Assembly: GCF_018131105.1 (NCBI RefSeq)
Contig: NZ_JAFCJI010000001.1
Span: 2,728,001-2,792,000, forward strand
Reading direction: 5' to 3'
DNA from: Bradyrhizobium manausense
GTDB taxonomy: Bacteria > Pseudomonadota > Alphaproteobacteria > Rhizobiales > Xanthobacteraceae
DNA: 64,000 nucleotides
This document shows positions 17,312-28,356 of this stretch, in pieces. Positions within the stretch are counted from its first letter, which is position 1, and the number at the start of each line of letters is the position of its first letter. The notes under the pieces are model-generated. The model did not search any database. It saw only the letters and a list, made by a program, of their open reading frames with translations, and was not told the origin of the DNA. The translations under genes were made by a program, and so were the position numbers.

Positions 17312-17394
17312 TCCCCGAACACCGCGGGAACCCTTCATCCGCGTGAATTTGCGGACTTGTGCGTCGCCGGCGAATGCGGCAGCGTTGCGTGACG

Positions 17395-18210
17395 ATGCGC
17401 GCTTTCAACCTGCCCTCGGCCGCCTTTCGCTTCGCCCTGCTGGCGTTTGCGGCGCTCACTTGTCTGCCTGATGCCGCACCCAGGGCCATCGCCGGCGAGC
17501 TGCCCGCGATCGCCTCGCGCCAGCGTGCCGAGAAGAAGAGCTTTACCGACGCCGAGATCGTCGACGGCTTCTTCAAGACCGCCTTCGGCGCCGAATACCA
17601 CCTCGCGGGCCGCGTCGACCGCATCCGCAAGTTCGACGGACCTGTGCGCGTGTTCGCCGAGACCGATCGCGCGGATCGCAAGGCGCAGCTCGCAAAGGTC
17701 GTCGCCGACATCGGCAAGCGCGTGCAGCATCTCGACATCGCCATGACCGACGTCAGCGAGGCGGCGAATGTGCGGGTGAAGCTGGTGCGCGATCGCGACC
17801 TCTACCGCACCATCACGAGCTTCTACGGCGCCGAGAAGGCGCGCGAGATCCGCACCTCGCTCGATCCGCAATGCCTGTCCGGCTTCCGCAAGAACGAGCA
17901 ATACGAGATCGAGCATTCCGACGTCATCCTCACCGTCGACAGCAGCGACTTCACCTTCCTCGACTGCGCCTATGAGGAAGTGCTGCAGTCGCTCGGGCCG
18001 ATCAACGACACCGCGAGCGTGCCGTGGACGATGTTCAACGACAACGTCTCGATGGGCTATTTCGACGTCTACGACCAGTACATCCTCAATCTGCTCTACG
18101 ACCCCCGCATCAAGGCCGGCATGACCGTGCTGGAGGTGAGAGCGGTGCTGCCCGAGGTGCTCGCGGATGTGCGCGCCTGGGTCAAGCAGGTGAACAATCT
18201 GAAGGAATAG
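17395..18210 (+). CDS. DUF2927 domain secreted protein
   Basis: The 271-residue product has an N-terminal signal peptide (RFALLAFAALTCL, cleavage near AIAG) and a domain matching the DUF2927 pattern: SFTDAEIVDGFFKTAFGAEYH near the start, an internal LDPQCLSGF, and a conserved C-terminal SLGPINDTASVPWTMFND and YDQYILNLLYDPRIKAGM. The cysteines may form a disulfide. Enzymatic activity is unknown for the family. Met at 17395 best fits a signal peptide; GTG at 17359 and ATG at 17374 are alternatives. A perfect hairpin follows the stop. Confidence 0.82.
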   Translation: MRAFNLPSAAFRFALLAFAALTCLPDAAPRAIAGELPAIASRQRAEKKSFTDAEIVDGFFKTAFGAEYHLAGRVDRIRKFDGPVRVFAETDRADRKAQLAKVVADIGKRVQHLDIAMTDVSEAANVRVKLVRDRDLYRTITSFYGAEKAREIRTSLDPQCLSGFRKNEQYEIEHSDVILTVDSSDFTFLDCAYEEVLQSLGPINDTASVPWTMFNDNVSMGYFDVYDQYILNLLYDPRIKAGMTVLEVRAVLPEVLADVRAWVKQVNNLKE

Positions 18211-18221
18211 ACTTTACGAGC

Positions 18222-18246
18222 CCCCTCTCCCCTTGTGGGAGAGGGG
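18222..18246. terminator. Bidirectional hairpin (half copy of repeat family A)
   Basis: A perfect 10-base stem (CCCCTCTCCC with GGGAGAGGGG, 5-base loop CTTGT) lies between the convergent DUF2927 and threonine-synthase-like genes, 12 bases after the first stop. The sequence matches the left end of repeat family A (copies at 24818 and 41556). The position suggests it serves as a terminator in both directions. Confidence 0.6.
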
Positions 18247-18264
18247 AAGACGCCGTGCTGCGTC

Positions 18265-19407
<1,143 letters not shown>

Positions 19408-19454
19408 GGCGCACTCCGAAAACGAGGCCGGAGCCGTAGGATATGTCTGATTGC

Positions 19455-21368
19455 CTAGGTTTTGCCTAGTCCGATGCGGTGCATGAGGTCCGTGAAACGC
19501 GCATCGCTGCGGATGGAATCGAAGGCGGGGCGCAGCAGGATCGAGGGATTGAAGCGGGCCTCGTAAGCCTTGTCGAGCCAGTCGAGCGCGGCGTCGCGAT
19601 CGCCAAGACCTGCATGGATGAGCGCGATGTTGGCCTGCGCTGATGGATATGTGTCCGCGTGCGCCGCCATGTCGGCAGCAATCCTGAGAGCGTCCTCCTT
19701 GCGGCCGGAAACGGCGTAAGCGTAGGCGAGGTTGGAATCGAACACGCTGCTGTGGCCGGAGATCTCGATCGCCTTGCGGAACTCGGCAATCGCCTCGTCG
19801 AAGCCACCGAGCTGAACCAGGGCCTGGCCAAGCTCATAATGGCCGACGGCGAATCCTGGATCGAGCTCGAGCGTCTTGCGGCTCTGCGCGACCGCCGCGG
19901 CGAAATCCCTGACGATGCAGAGCGCATCGGCGATGTCGGCGCCGATGATGAGGGAGAGCGGATCGAGGCTTTGCGCCTGGTTGAATTGTTGCAGCGCCTC
20001 TGATGTCTTGTCCATCAGCATCAGATGCCAGGCGTACCAATGATGTGCGGTGGCGTAGCTGGGGCTGAGGCGGATGGCGGCCTCGTATTCGGACGCAGCG
20101 ACGTCCCAGTCCCAGCCGTAGAGATCGAGCGCGAAGGCAAGCGAGGTGTGGGCTTCGCCGAGCGTGCCGTCGAGCTCGAGCGCCCTGCTCGCCGCCGCGG
20201 TCGCCTTGGAGAATGCCTCCGTGGTCGAGAGCACGCCGTATTCCCAGTCGCCGGCGAGTGCATAGGCATCGGCAAGGCCGGAATGGGCCTCGGCATAGGA
20301 GCGGTCAATCTCGATGGCCTGGCGGAAATATTTGATCGCGGACCTGAGACCGTCGCCGGTGCGCTTGTTCAGGAAGTAACGGCCCTTCAGGTAATCTTCG
20401 TAGGCCAGCGGATCGACGCTGCGGGCCTTTTCAGGTGTGGCGCGCTCGCCGTGATTCAGCGTGGCGCGCACCTGCCCGGCCACGGCACGGGCGACACGGA
20501 CCTGAAGCGTCAGCGCATCACGCACGTCGCCTTCATAGCTGTCTGCCCAGACCCGGCTGTCGTCGCTCGCGTGGATCAGCTGCGCCGTGATCCGCACGCG
20601 CCCATTCGCGCGCATCACGCTGCCTTCGATGACAGCGTCGACATTGAGCTCGCGCGCGATGGTCGCGAGCGATTTGTGCGCGCCTTTATATGTCATCGCC
20701 GAGGTGCGCGAGATCACCCTCAGTGCATCGACCTTGCCGAGCTCCGTGATCAGCTCGCCGGTCATGCCGTCGGCGAAAAAATCCTGCGACTGAACTTCCG
20801 AGGTATTGATCAGCGGCAGCACCGCAAGCGAATGGATCGTTTGCGGCATCTCGCGCCAGCGCGAGAGCCAGGCCAGCAGCGCCGCGGCGAGAAGCACGAT
20901 CAGGCCGATCGAGGCGAACAGGCCATGCCGGCGCCTGACAACGGGCGGTGCCGGAGGCGCAACCTGCGGCTCCGGCGGAGGCGGATCGGGCGCGCGCGCG
21001 GGACTTCCATCGATCATGACGGTGACATCGGCGAGAAAGCGATACCCCCGGCGCGCCACCGTTTCGACGAAGCGCGGGCTCTCCGCGGAATCGCCGAGCG
21101 CCTCCCTGATCTTGCTGACGGCCTTGTTGAGCCCGTGATCGTAATCGACCACCGTCTGCGGCCAGAGCAGCGTTCGCAGCTCCTCGCGCGTCACCACCTC
21201 GCCCGGACGTTCCAGCAGCGCCGAGAGCAATTGGAACGGCTGCTCCTGCAAGCGCACACGCCTGCCGTTCTTGACCAGCTCACCGCTGCGCTGGTTCGCC
21301 TCGAACGCGCCGAACTTCGTGCGTCTCGCCGTTGCGGGTCGATCGATCAATTCCGGTTCGTGCAGCAT
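19455..21368 (-). CDS. Transmembrane winged-helix transcriptional regulator with TPR repeats (CadC-like)
   Basis: The 637-residue product combines four parts. An OmpR/PhoB-type winged helix (about residues 15-115) contains ELVKNGRRVRLQEQPFQLL and the RRGYRF wing. A Pro-rich linker leads to one membrane helix (about 150-172). A TolB-like or CadC-like N-terminal domain (about 185-330) contains SLAVLPLINTS and VDAVIEGSVM. At least six TPR repeats (about 345-630) follow. The design places DNA binding in the cytoplasm and sensing in the periplasm. It is divergent from the sigma factor gene and upstream of the threonine-synthase-like gene, so these are possible targets. Confidence 0.88.
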   Translation of the reverse strand: MLHEPELIDRPATARRTKFGAFEANQRSGELVKNGRRVRLQEQPFQLLSALLERPGEVVTREELRTLLWPQTVVDYDHGLNKAVSKIREALGDSAESPRFVETVARRGYRFLADVTVMIDGSPARAPDPPPPEPQVAPPAPPVVRRRHGLFASIGLIVLLAAALLAWLSRWREMPQTIHSLAVLPLINTSEVQSQDFFADGMTGELITELGKVDALRVISRTSAMTYKGAHKSLATIARELNVDAVIEGSVMRANGRVRITAQLIHASDDSRVWADSYEGDVRDALTLQVRVARAVAGQVRATLNHGERATPEKARSVDPLAYEDYLKGRYFLNKRTGDGLRSAIKYFRQAIEIDRSYAEAHSGLADAYALAGDWEYGVLSTTEAFSKATAAASRALELDGTLGEAHTSLAFALDLYGWDWDVAASEYEAAIRLSPSYATAHHWYAWHLMLMDKTSEALQQFNQAQSLDPLSLIIGADIADALCIVRDFAAAVAQSRKTLELDPGFAVGHYELGQALVQLGGFDEAIAEFRKAIEISGHSSVFDSNLAYAYAVSGRKEDALRIAADMAAHADTYPSAQANIALIHAGLGDRDAALDWLDKAYEARFNPSILLRPAFDSIRSDARFTDLMHRIGLGKT

Positions 21369-21536
21369 GGAGGTCTCGTCGAAGCGTTGGGGAGGTGTGA
21401 CCGGAAGCCGCTGATTTCACCGCGCTTCCCGGGGGATTGCGATTCCAGCGAAAGACCACCGGCCGTCCATTGAGATCGCCCGCCATTTCGATCAGGAGAG
21501 CCGCGCACATCAACACGGGATCGCGCGAGGCTGACG

Positions 21537-22049
21537 ATGCAGGACGGCGTCAATGCAAATCGGGACGGCATGCTGACGCTCGACTCGGCTTATAATTTTG
21601 CGCGCTTCCTGAGCTGCGACGCGGAAGCCGCCGAGCACATCGTGCAGGCGGCTTTCCTCCGCAACGATGTCGAACCGGGGCGACGAACCCGGACCCTGAT
21701 GTTGAAGGGCGTGCGGAATTGCTATCGGACATGGCTGACCACCCGTCGGCAACGCGATCGGCAAAGTGATGTATTCGCACACAAGCGCTTACCCGATGCG
21801 GTCAGCGCTTCCGTCCTCCAATCGGACGACCGCGCCGACAAAGTTTCGATCCGCGCCGAGGCCAGTGCGACTGCCATTCGCTGCGCGATCGAGACCCTGC
21901 CGCGGCGCCTGCGCGAGATCCTGGTGCTGCGCGAGATCGACTCGCTGTCCTACCGGGAGATATCGGAGGTGACGTCGCTGCCGATGGGCGAGGTCATGTC
22001 GCGACTGGCCTGCGCGCGGCGCAGGCTTGCCAGCTCAGTCGGCTGTTGA
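21537..22049 (+). CDS. ECF-like RNA polymerase sigma factor
   Basis: The 170-residue product has region 2-like sequence (AYNFARFLSCDAEAAEHIVQAAFL, VRNCYRTWLTTRRQRDRQ). Its strong region 4 is ETLPRRLREILVLREIDSL, then SYREISEVTSLPMGEVMSRL and ARRRLA, the helix-turn-helix that reads the -35 box. Length and layout fit group 4 (ECF) sigma factors, though region 2 is weaker than usual. No anti-sigma factor gene follows directly. It is divergent from the transmembrane winged-helix regulator, which may sense the same signal. It was called from its ATG at 21537; the ribosome site is weak. Confidence 0.82.
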   Translation: MQDGVNANRDGMLTLDSAYNFARFLSCDAEAAEHIVQAAFLRNDVEPGRRTRTLMLKGVRNCYRTWLTTRRQRDRQSDVFAHKRLPDAVSASVLQSDDRADKVSIRAEASATAIRCAIETLPRRLREILVLREIDSLSYREISEVTSLPMGEVMSRLACARRRLASSVGC

Positions 22050-22197
22050 TTCGAAAAATACAATTATATCAATGCCTTAAATGGACGAAATCGCTGGCGG
22101 GCTGCCCGACCGGCATCGCCCCGCCATTCCCGTCGGCTCCGCCAATACCCATATAAGAGACCAGCAAAGCGGCCCTGCCCGCCCCCTTATGATTAAC

Positions 22198-22224
22198 TTG
22201 TCTGTCGTGGCTGGCCGCTACAAT
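22198..22224 (+). promoter_or_regulatory. Candidate promoter of the URC cluster
   Basis: TTGTCT (22198-22203) and TACAAT (22219-22224) are separated by 15 bases, or 16 if the -35 is taken as CTTGTC. The pair lies about 93 bases before the URC1-like start codon. The spacer is short, so this is a tentative call. Confidence 0.4.
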
Positions 22225-22316
22225 ATGTTGGATTGCGTCGCCGGGCTCTGGTCCTGCAACGCGGTGGAGCCAGGCCCGTCCGAGCGGCGGGCCGTTGGCT
22301 TTTTGGGAGTTTGGCC

Positions 22317-23573
<1,257 letters not shown>

Positions 23574-23580
23574 TCCGGCG

Positions 23581-24816
23581 ATGGCGGCTTCAGAACACGA
23601 GGCACGCGCGCTGCTCACCGCGAAAGCGGTTCGCGCGCGCGCCGGACAGATGCTCGAGATCGGCCTTCGGGGCGGCCTGACGCACTTCACCATCGATCTC
23701 GATCGCATGGATGGCGTTGCCGACGCCGTACTGGCCGTCACGCGAAAGGCCTATCCGACGCTCGACATTCCCTTCCACGCGCGGTGGCGGCATTTTGTGT
23801 TCGGCGGCGTCGACCGCTGGGCGCGGCTGGCGAACGCAACATCGTGGCCTGATCGCGCGGCGCGAGCGCGCGCGGAATTCGACCTCGCCATCGTCAGCGT
23901 GCTGCTCGACGCCGGCGCCGGCGCAGCGTGGCGCTATCGCGACGCCGTGACCGGACAAGGCATTGGCCGCTCCGAAGGGCTCGCGCTCGCGAGCCTCGAC
24001 ATGTTTGCCGCCGGGCTCTTTTCGCGCGACGCGCGCGTACCGTTCAGGGTCGATGCCGATGTGCTCGCAAGGCTGCCGCTCTCGGCACTGACGTCCGCCT
24101 TCCAGGCGAGCGATGCCAATCCGCTACTCGGCCTCGCGGGACGCACCGATCTGCTGCAACGTCTGGGCAGACTTGTCGCTGCGCGCGCCGACATCTTTGG
24201 CATGCAGGACACGCCACGGCCGGGCGGCCTGTTCGATCATATCGCCGCACAAGCGACTGATGGCGCCATCCCCGCCCCCGCGATCCTGTCTGCAGTGCTG
24301 AACCAGCTTGGACCGATCTGGCCGTCACGGCTCGAGCTCGCGGGCGTTCCGCTCGGCGATTGCTGGCGGCATCCGGCGATCAAGACCGATGATGCGACCG
24401 CCGGTCTCGTGCCGCTGCACAAGCTATCGCAATGGCTCAGCTACTCGCTGATCGAACCGCTCCAGCGCGCAGGTTTTGATGTCACCGACATCGGCGGCCT
24501 GACCGGGCTTGCCGAATACCGCAATGGCGGCCTGTTCGTCGATCATGAGGTGCTGCGCCTGCGCGATGGTGCCGATTTCGATCGCGCACACGCGGTCGAC
24601 TCGCTGCTCGTCGTCGAGTGGCGCGCACTCACTGTCGCGCTGCTGGACCGTGTTGCCGAACGGGTTCGCGCCAGGCTCGGCCGCACGCCGCAGTCGTTGC
24701 CCCTCGCCAGCATCCTGGAAGGCGGCACCTGGGCCGCCGGCCGCGCCATCGCGTTTGCCCGCCGTCCCGACGGTTCGCCGCCGCTCAAGGTGATCAGCGA
24801 CGGCACGGTGTTCTAA
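23581..24816 (+). CDS. URC4-type protein (DUF1688), uracil catabolism
   Basis: The 411-residue product resembles the DUF1688/URC4 family. It starts with ARALLTAKAVRARAGQMLEI, has conserved LTHFTIDLDRMD and FHARWRHF segments, AWRYRD near residue 118, a central DNPLLGL-like ANPLLGLAGR, and SLPLASILEGGTWAAGR near the C-terminus. No known catalytic motif is recognised, and the family's exact reaction in the URC pathway is not settled to my knowledge. The start is 7 bases after the URC1-like stop, so the two are translationally coupled. A palindromic repeat of about 140 bases separates it from the phosphoribosyltransferase gene. Confidence 0.88.
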   Translation: MAASEHEARALLTAKAVRARAGQMLEIGLRGGLTHFTIDLDRMDGVADAVLAVTRKAYPTLDIPFHARWRHFVFGGVDRWARLANATSWPDRAARARAEFDLAIVSVLLDAGAGAAWRYRDAVTGQGIGRSEGLALASLDMFAAGLFSRDARVPFRVDADVLARLPLSALTSAFQASDANPLLGLAGRTDLLQRLGRLVAARADIFGMQDTPRPGGLFDHIAAQATDGAIPAPAILSAVLNQLGPIWPSRLELAGVPLGDCWRHPAIKTDDATAGLVPLHKLSQWLSYSLIEPLQRAGFDVTDIGGLTGLAEYRNGGLFVDHEVLRLRDGADFDRAHAVDSLLVVEWRALTVALLDRVAERVRARLGRTPQSLPLASILEGGTWAAGRAIAFARRPDGSPPLKVISDGTVF

Positions 24817-24817
24817 C

Positions 24818-24960
24818 CCTCTCCCCTTGTGGGAGAGGATGCCTCGCGAAAGCGAGGCGGGTGAGGGGTATGTCTCCGCGGGCACATCTTTCACTGGAGT
24901 TCGCGGAGAGTACCCCTCATCCGGCGCTACGCGCCACCTTCTCCCACAGGGGGAGAAGGG
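24818..24960. repeat. Palindromic intergenic repeat, family A
   Basis: The element begins CCTCTCCCCTTGTGGGAGAGG and ends with CTTCTCCCACAGGGGGAGAAG, with two inner inverted segments (GCCTCGC/GCGAGGC and GGGTGAGGGGTA/TACCCCTCATCC). A close copy is at 41556-41700, and half copies at 18222-18246 and 45231-45262. It lies inside the presumed urc transcript and could cause partial termination or processing. Confidence 0.9.
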
Positions 24961-24981
24961 AAGAAGCAAGAGCATCCGATC

Positions 24982-25611
24982 ATGGAAGGCGTCACGATCG
25001 TCGATCATCCGCTGGTGCAGCACAAGCTGACGCTGGTGCGGGACAAATCAATCTCGACCAAGTCGTTCCGCGAGCTGATCAAGGAGATCGGCATGCTCCT
25101 GTGCTACGAGGTGACGCGCGACCTGCCGCTCGCCGACACGGTGATCGAGACGCCGCTGGCGACAATGCACTCGGCCAAGATTGCCGGCAAGAAGCTGGTC
25201 TTCGTGCCGATGCTGCGCGCCGGCACAACCTTCGTCGACGGCATGATGGACCTGGTACCGACTGCCCGCGTTGCCCATATCGGCCTCTACCGCGAGCCCG
25301 AGAGCTTTGCCGCGGTCGAATACTTCTTCAAATCGCCGTCGGATCTCAGCGAGCGCCTCGCGATCGTGGTGACACCTGTCGTCGCGACCGCCAACACGGC
25401 CGTCGCTGCGGTCGACCGGCTGAAGGAACGCGGTGCCAAGGACATTCGCCTCGCCTGCCTGATCGCGGCCCCGGAAGGCCTCGAGCGGCTGCGCGGCTTG
25501 CATCCGGACGTGCCTATCTGGACCGCCGCGGTCGACGAAGGCCTCGACGAGAACGGCTTCATCCTGCCGGGCCTCGGCGATGCCGGCGACCGCGCTTACG
25601 GGACAAGGTAG
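24982..25611 (+). CDS. upp: Uracil phosphoribosyltransferase homologue with altered PRPP loop
   Basis: The 209-residue product aligns with uracil phosphoribosyltransferase along its length: [28 protein letters not shown] and the C-terminal [12 protein letters not shown] uracil-binding region. The usual PRPP loop (DPMLATGGS type) is replaced by [10 protein letters not shown] at about residues 131-140, so the key Asp is Thr and the glycines are lost. It lies just after URC1- and URC4-like genes, matching the UPRT (URC6) of the pathway, which would make UMP from uracil. Whether it still uses PRPP is an open question. A repeat separates it from urc4. Confidence 0.85.
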   Translation: MEGVTIVDHPLVQHKLTLVRDKSISTKSFRELIKEIGMLLCYEVTRDLPLADTVIETPLATMHSAKIAGKKLVFVPMLRAGTTFVDGMMDLVPTARVAHIGLYREPESFAAVEYFFKSPSDLSERLAIVVTPVVATANTAVAAVDRLKERGAKDIRLACLIAAPEGLERLRGLHPDVPIWTAAVDEGLDENGFILPGLGDAGDRAYGTR

Positions 25612-25615
25612 GTCG

Positions 25616-25700
25616 TCATGCCCGGGCAAAAGCGCGAAGCGCGTCTTCGCGCTAGATGTCCCGGGCATCCACGTTCTTGCACACCGCGACCAGAGACGTG
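25616..25700. repeat. Palindromic intergenic repeat, family D
   Basis: The region has GTCATGCCCGGGCA paired with TGTCCCGGGCATCC and an inner hairpin AAGCGCGAAGCGCG/CGCGTCTTCGCGCT. It starts 5 bases after the phosphoribosyltransferase stop and probably acts as the end of that transcript. Confidence 0.65.
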
Positions 25701-25759
25701 GATGGCCGGGGCAAGCCCGGCCAGACGCTGTGATGTATTGTCGACGCCCCTTACCGCCT

Positions 25760-26893
25760 TCAAATCTTCCCGCTGCCGCAGATGTCCTTCAGCGCCTGCC
25801 ACTCCTTGTCGGTCAGCAGCGGCGGGCCGCTGGCGGGGCGGTCTTCTTTCGTCATCCGTGCGAGGCGATCCTCGGTGAGCGGATGGCTCGCCAGGATCGT
25901 CGCGAAACTCGAGCCGCCCTCCTTGCCGGTGATGCGGAACATCAACTCGGCCGCGGGCTTCGGCGAGCGGCCGAGCTTGTGCATGATCTCGATCGCGAAG
26001 GTATCGGCACTGGTCTCGGCCTCGCGCGAATAGGAGGCCTCGACCACGCTGCGCGAGGCGAAGATCACGGCGGACGAGCCGGTGACGTCACCGAACAACA
26101 GGCCGATCAGGAATGAGGTGCCACCGTTGTAGATCAGGCCGCGCATGTTGTCGTGATGCTTGAGATGGCCAAGCTCGTGGGCGAGGATGCCGGCGAGTTC
26201 GTCGGGATTGTCGGCCCTGTCGAGCAGGCCGCTCAGCACGAAGACCTTGCCGCCCGGCAGCGCGAACGCATTCGGCACCGAGGTGCGCAGCACACCAGCC
26301 GTCATGGAATCGTCGTCGAGGCCGGCGGCGTCGCGCAGGCGATTGACGAGCTTGCGGAACGCCGCCTGACCGGCCGGGTCGTTGCAAGCCGCGCCGCGGA
26401 AGATGGTTTTCACCTGCACCTCGGACGCATCGCCGATGCGCCGCTCGATCGGTTTCGGCACCAGCGGCGCAAGGCGGTCCGCGGCCAGCGGCACGCCGAA
26501 CAGCACGACGCAGACGATGGAGACGGCCGCCGCAAGCGACCACCCCACGATCTTTGCAACGCCGCGGCCGGTGGTCTGATGATCATCGATGCGAGGACAT
26601 CGTGCGACGAGATCGGCGCCGAAAGCGGCATCGCGGATCTCCAGCCGCGCCAGCGGTGGTGCGGACGTGGAAGTCAGGCGCAGGACGCCGGCCGGACTGT
26701 CGGCGCGGCGGATTTCGTCATAGGCCCAGCGCGTGACGGTCGGGGCCGACTGTCCGTCGCTGAGTTCGGCGATCTCGAGCGTATCTCCCGGCGTCAGCAC
26801 GACCTGGCGCCGTCGGCTTGATAGCCCGTCGAAGAAGATCGCCTTTTGTCCGGGCTTCATCTCGGCGCCAGGCTCGGCGGTCACATCACTCAC
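25760..26893 (-). CDS. M48 family metallopeptidase, membrane-anchored
   Basis: The 377-residue product has an N-terminal soluble region (about 1-105), one membrane helix (about 112-135) and an M48 peptidase domain. HELGH at 239-243 binds zinc, and a downstream REAETSADTFAI supplies the third ligand. The sequence NAFALPGGKVFVLSGLL just before HELGH is typical of the BepA/Oma1-like subgroup. Such proteases act in envelope quality control. The start follows the DUF898 stop by only 3 bases, so both are one operon and probably function together at the membrane. Confidence 0.9.
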   Translation of the reverse strand: MSDVTAEPGAEMKPGQKAIFFDGLSSRRRQVVLTPGDTLEIAELSDGQSAPTVTRWAYDEIRRADSPAGVLRLTSTSAPPLARLEIRDAAFGADLVARCPRIDDHQTTGRGVAKIVGWSLAAAVSIVCVVLFGVPLAADRLAPLVPKPIERRIGDASEVQVKTIFRGAACNDPAGQAAFRKLVNRLRDAAGLDDDSMTAGVLRTSVPNAFALPGGKVFVLSGLLDRADNPDELAGILAHELGHLKHHDNMRGLIYNGGTSFLIGLLFGDVTGSSAVIFASRSVVEASYSREAETSADTFAIEIMHKLGRSPKPAAELMFRITGKEGGSSFATILASHPLTEDRLARMTKEDRPASGPPLLTDKEWQALKDICGSGKI

Positions 26894-26896
26894 GAT

Positions 26897-28054
26897 CTAG
26901 AATCCCGCGACATCGAGACCATCAGCAAAGCCTTCGCCGAGCGCGCTGGCAAGCTCGCCGCTGGCGCGAACATCGGCCGCGGCGCCGATATCATGCACTG
27001 CGACGGTTTCCAGCACCCTGGCCCAGAGATCACGCTGGAGATAGACACGCATGATGATGTTGATGGCAAGGGCCAGTGCGAGATAGCCGATCACCATCAT
27101 CACCAGCATCGGGATGCTCTTGGCCGCGTGGCCCGGCCCGAACACTTGCTCGGGCGGCAAGCCAGTCAGCTTGACGACGAGCATGGTGGCGCCGCCGATA
27201 TAGAAGCCGAACAGGGTCGAGAGCAACACCCACCAGCCGATCATCTTCCAGTAAAGGCCGTAGAAGGCATTGTGCGGCAGATCAGATGCCACGCTGACGC
27301 CGCCGATGCGGATGCCGTTCAGCCACCAGCGCCATTCGCGTGCCTTGAACTCGGCATAGAAGAACGGCGCGAGCGGGAAGATCACGACCGCGATCGGGCT
27401 GAACAGCCACAGCCACCAGCCGCGCTTGAAGAATTCCCAGCCGCTGCCTTCGAAGTCGCCTTGCAGATCGCCGAAATGCGTATGCCGCATCTTGTAGCGC
27501 TCCAGTGACGCCTCGCGCCATGGCAGCGCCAGGCCGAGCGTCAGGAACACCAGGAGGCCCCACAGCATCGCGCGGAACGAATAGGCCCAGCCGGAGCCGT
27601 CCATCCAGAAGCGCACGCCACGCCAGACCGTGCGCGTCAGCCGGTAGCGGCGCGCACGAAAGATTGCGAACTGGCCGAAAGCGTAGAACGAGATGAACAG
27701 CGGCGTCGATGCAAAGCCCTGCCAGCGCTCGAATTCGATACCAACGAGGAAATAGGCGAGATAGATCGGCACCAGGATCGCGAGTGCAACCAGGAAGCCG
27801 ATCAGGAGCTCCTTGGCGCGGCCGGTGTATTCGGCAGCGTCACCATCGATCGACGTGTTCGACCACAAATGGCGGCGGATGTCGGTGACGAGCCAGAAGC
27901 GGTAGAAGCCGAAGGTCACGAGCTCAAGCATGGCACCCTTGGTGACCATCTTGCGGAACTCGGTGCGATTGCCGGTGAAGTCGACCCGCGTGGGCGGCAG
28001 CGGCGGCGGGACCGGCTCGGACGGGCCGATGGGGGACCATTGCATGTCGTTCAC
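26897..28054 (-). CDS. DUF898 (YjgN-like) multi-pass membrane protein
   Basis: The product, about 385 residues, has six or more membrane helices and the DUF898 hallmarks: FTGNRTEFRKMVTKG near the start, LLELVTFGFYRFW, RRYRLTRTVWRGVRFWM, and YKMRHTHFGD. The family's role is unknown to me; members often neighbour M48 proteases. The frame opens with TTG at 28090. I chose GTG at 28054 because GAGG lies 8 bases upstream; ATG at 28045 is the alternative. The stop is 3 bases before the M48 gene. Confidence 0.87.
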   Translation of the reverse strand: MNDMQWSPIGPSEPVPPPLPPTRVDFTGNRTEFRKMVTKGAMLELVTFGFYRFWLVTDIRRHLWSNTSIDGDAAEYTGRAKELLIGFLVALAILVPIYLAYFLVGIEFERWQGFASTPLFISFYAFGQFAIFRARRYRLTRTVWRGVRFWMDGSGWAYSFRAMLWGLLVFLTLGLALPWREASLERYKMRHTHFGDLQGDFEGSGWEFFKRGWWLWLFSPIAVVIFPLAPFFYAEFKAREWRWWLNGIRIGGVSVASDLPHNAFYGLYWKMIGWWVLLSTLFGFYIGGATMLVVKLTGLPPEQVFGPGHAAKSIPMLVMMVIGYLALALAINIIMRVYLQRDLWARVLETVAVHDIGAAADVRASGELASALGEGFADGLDVAGF

Positions 28055-28356
28055 GGCAGCAACCTCGGGATGCGGATCTGCTCCGCTCAAACTATAGATC
28101 AGAGATTAGTCGATCCCCAAGATGGACGGGTTCGATTTACCCCGATTTCGCAGCGTTTCTCGCATGTTTTCACGCCAGGCGACGTGCGCGAGGTCACGTT
28201 CACGCGCGAACGTGACGGCCGTCCGACGCTCTCGCGAAGGTTGGATGTGGCAAAACTCTCCCTTGCTCCGACGCAGACAACGGGCTGTAATTGCACCTCA
28301 AATACCGCAGCGCAGAATTCACAAGAACCGCGCGGTCCACGTCAGGGAGAACGGTC
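28055..28356. other. 302-base gap between the DUF898 gene and the first P450 gene
   Basis: This divergent intergenic region holds the promoters of both transcripts, but I cannot name convincing boxes. Short inverted segments (TCACGTTCACGCGCGAACGTGACG at about 28,193-28,216 contains CGTTCACGCGCGAACG) form a palindrome that could be an operator for the P450 operon. No ORF inside looks real. Confidence 0.45.
28193..28216. promoter_or_regulatory. Near-perfect palindrome upstream of the P450 genes (candidate operator)
   Basis: The sequence TCACGTTCACGCGCGAACGT continues to GACG; its two arms CACGTTC and GAACGTG are exact reverse complements around ACGCGC, making an 18-base dyad or longer. It lies about 145 bases upstream of the first P450 start. 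A repressor operator is a possible reading, with no adjacent regulator gene to assign. Confidence 0.4.

Noticed and set aside
24818..24960. A CRISPR-like array
   Set aside because: The repeated units are inverted and occur once per locus; there are no regularly spaced direct repeats and no cas genes in the window.
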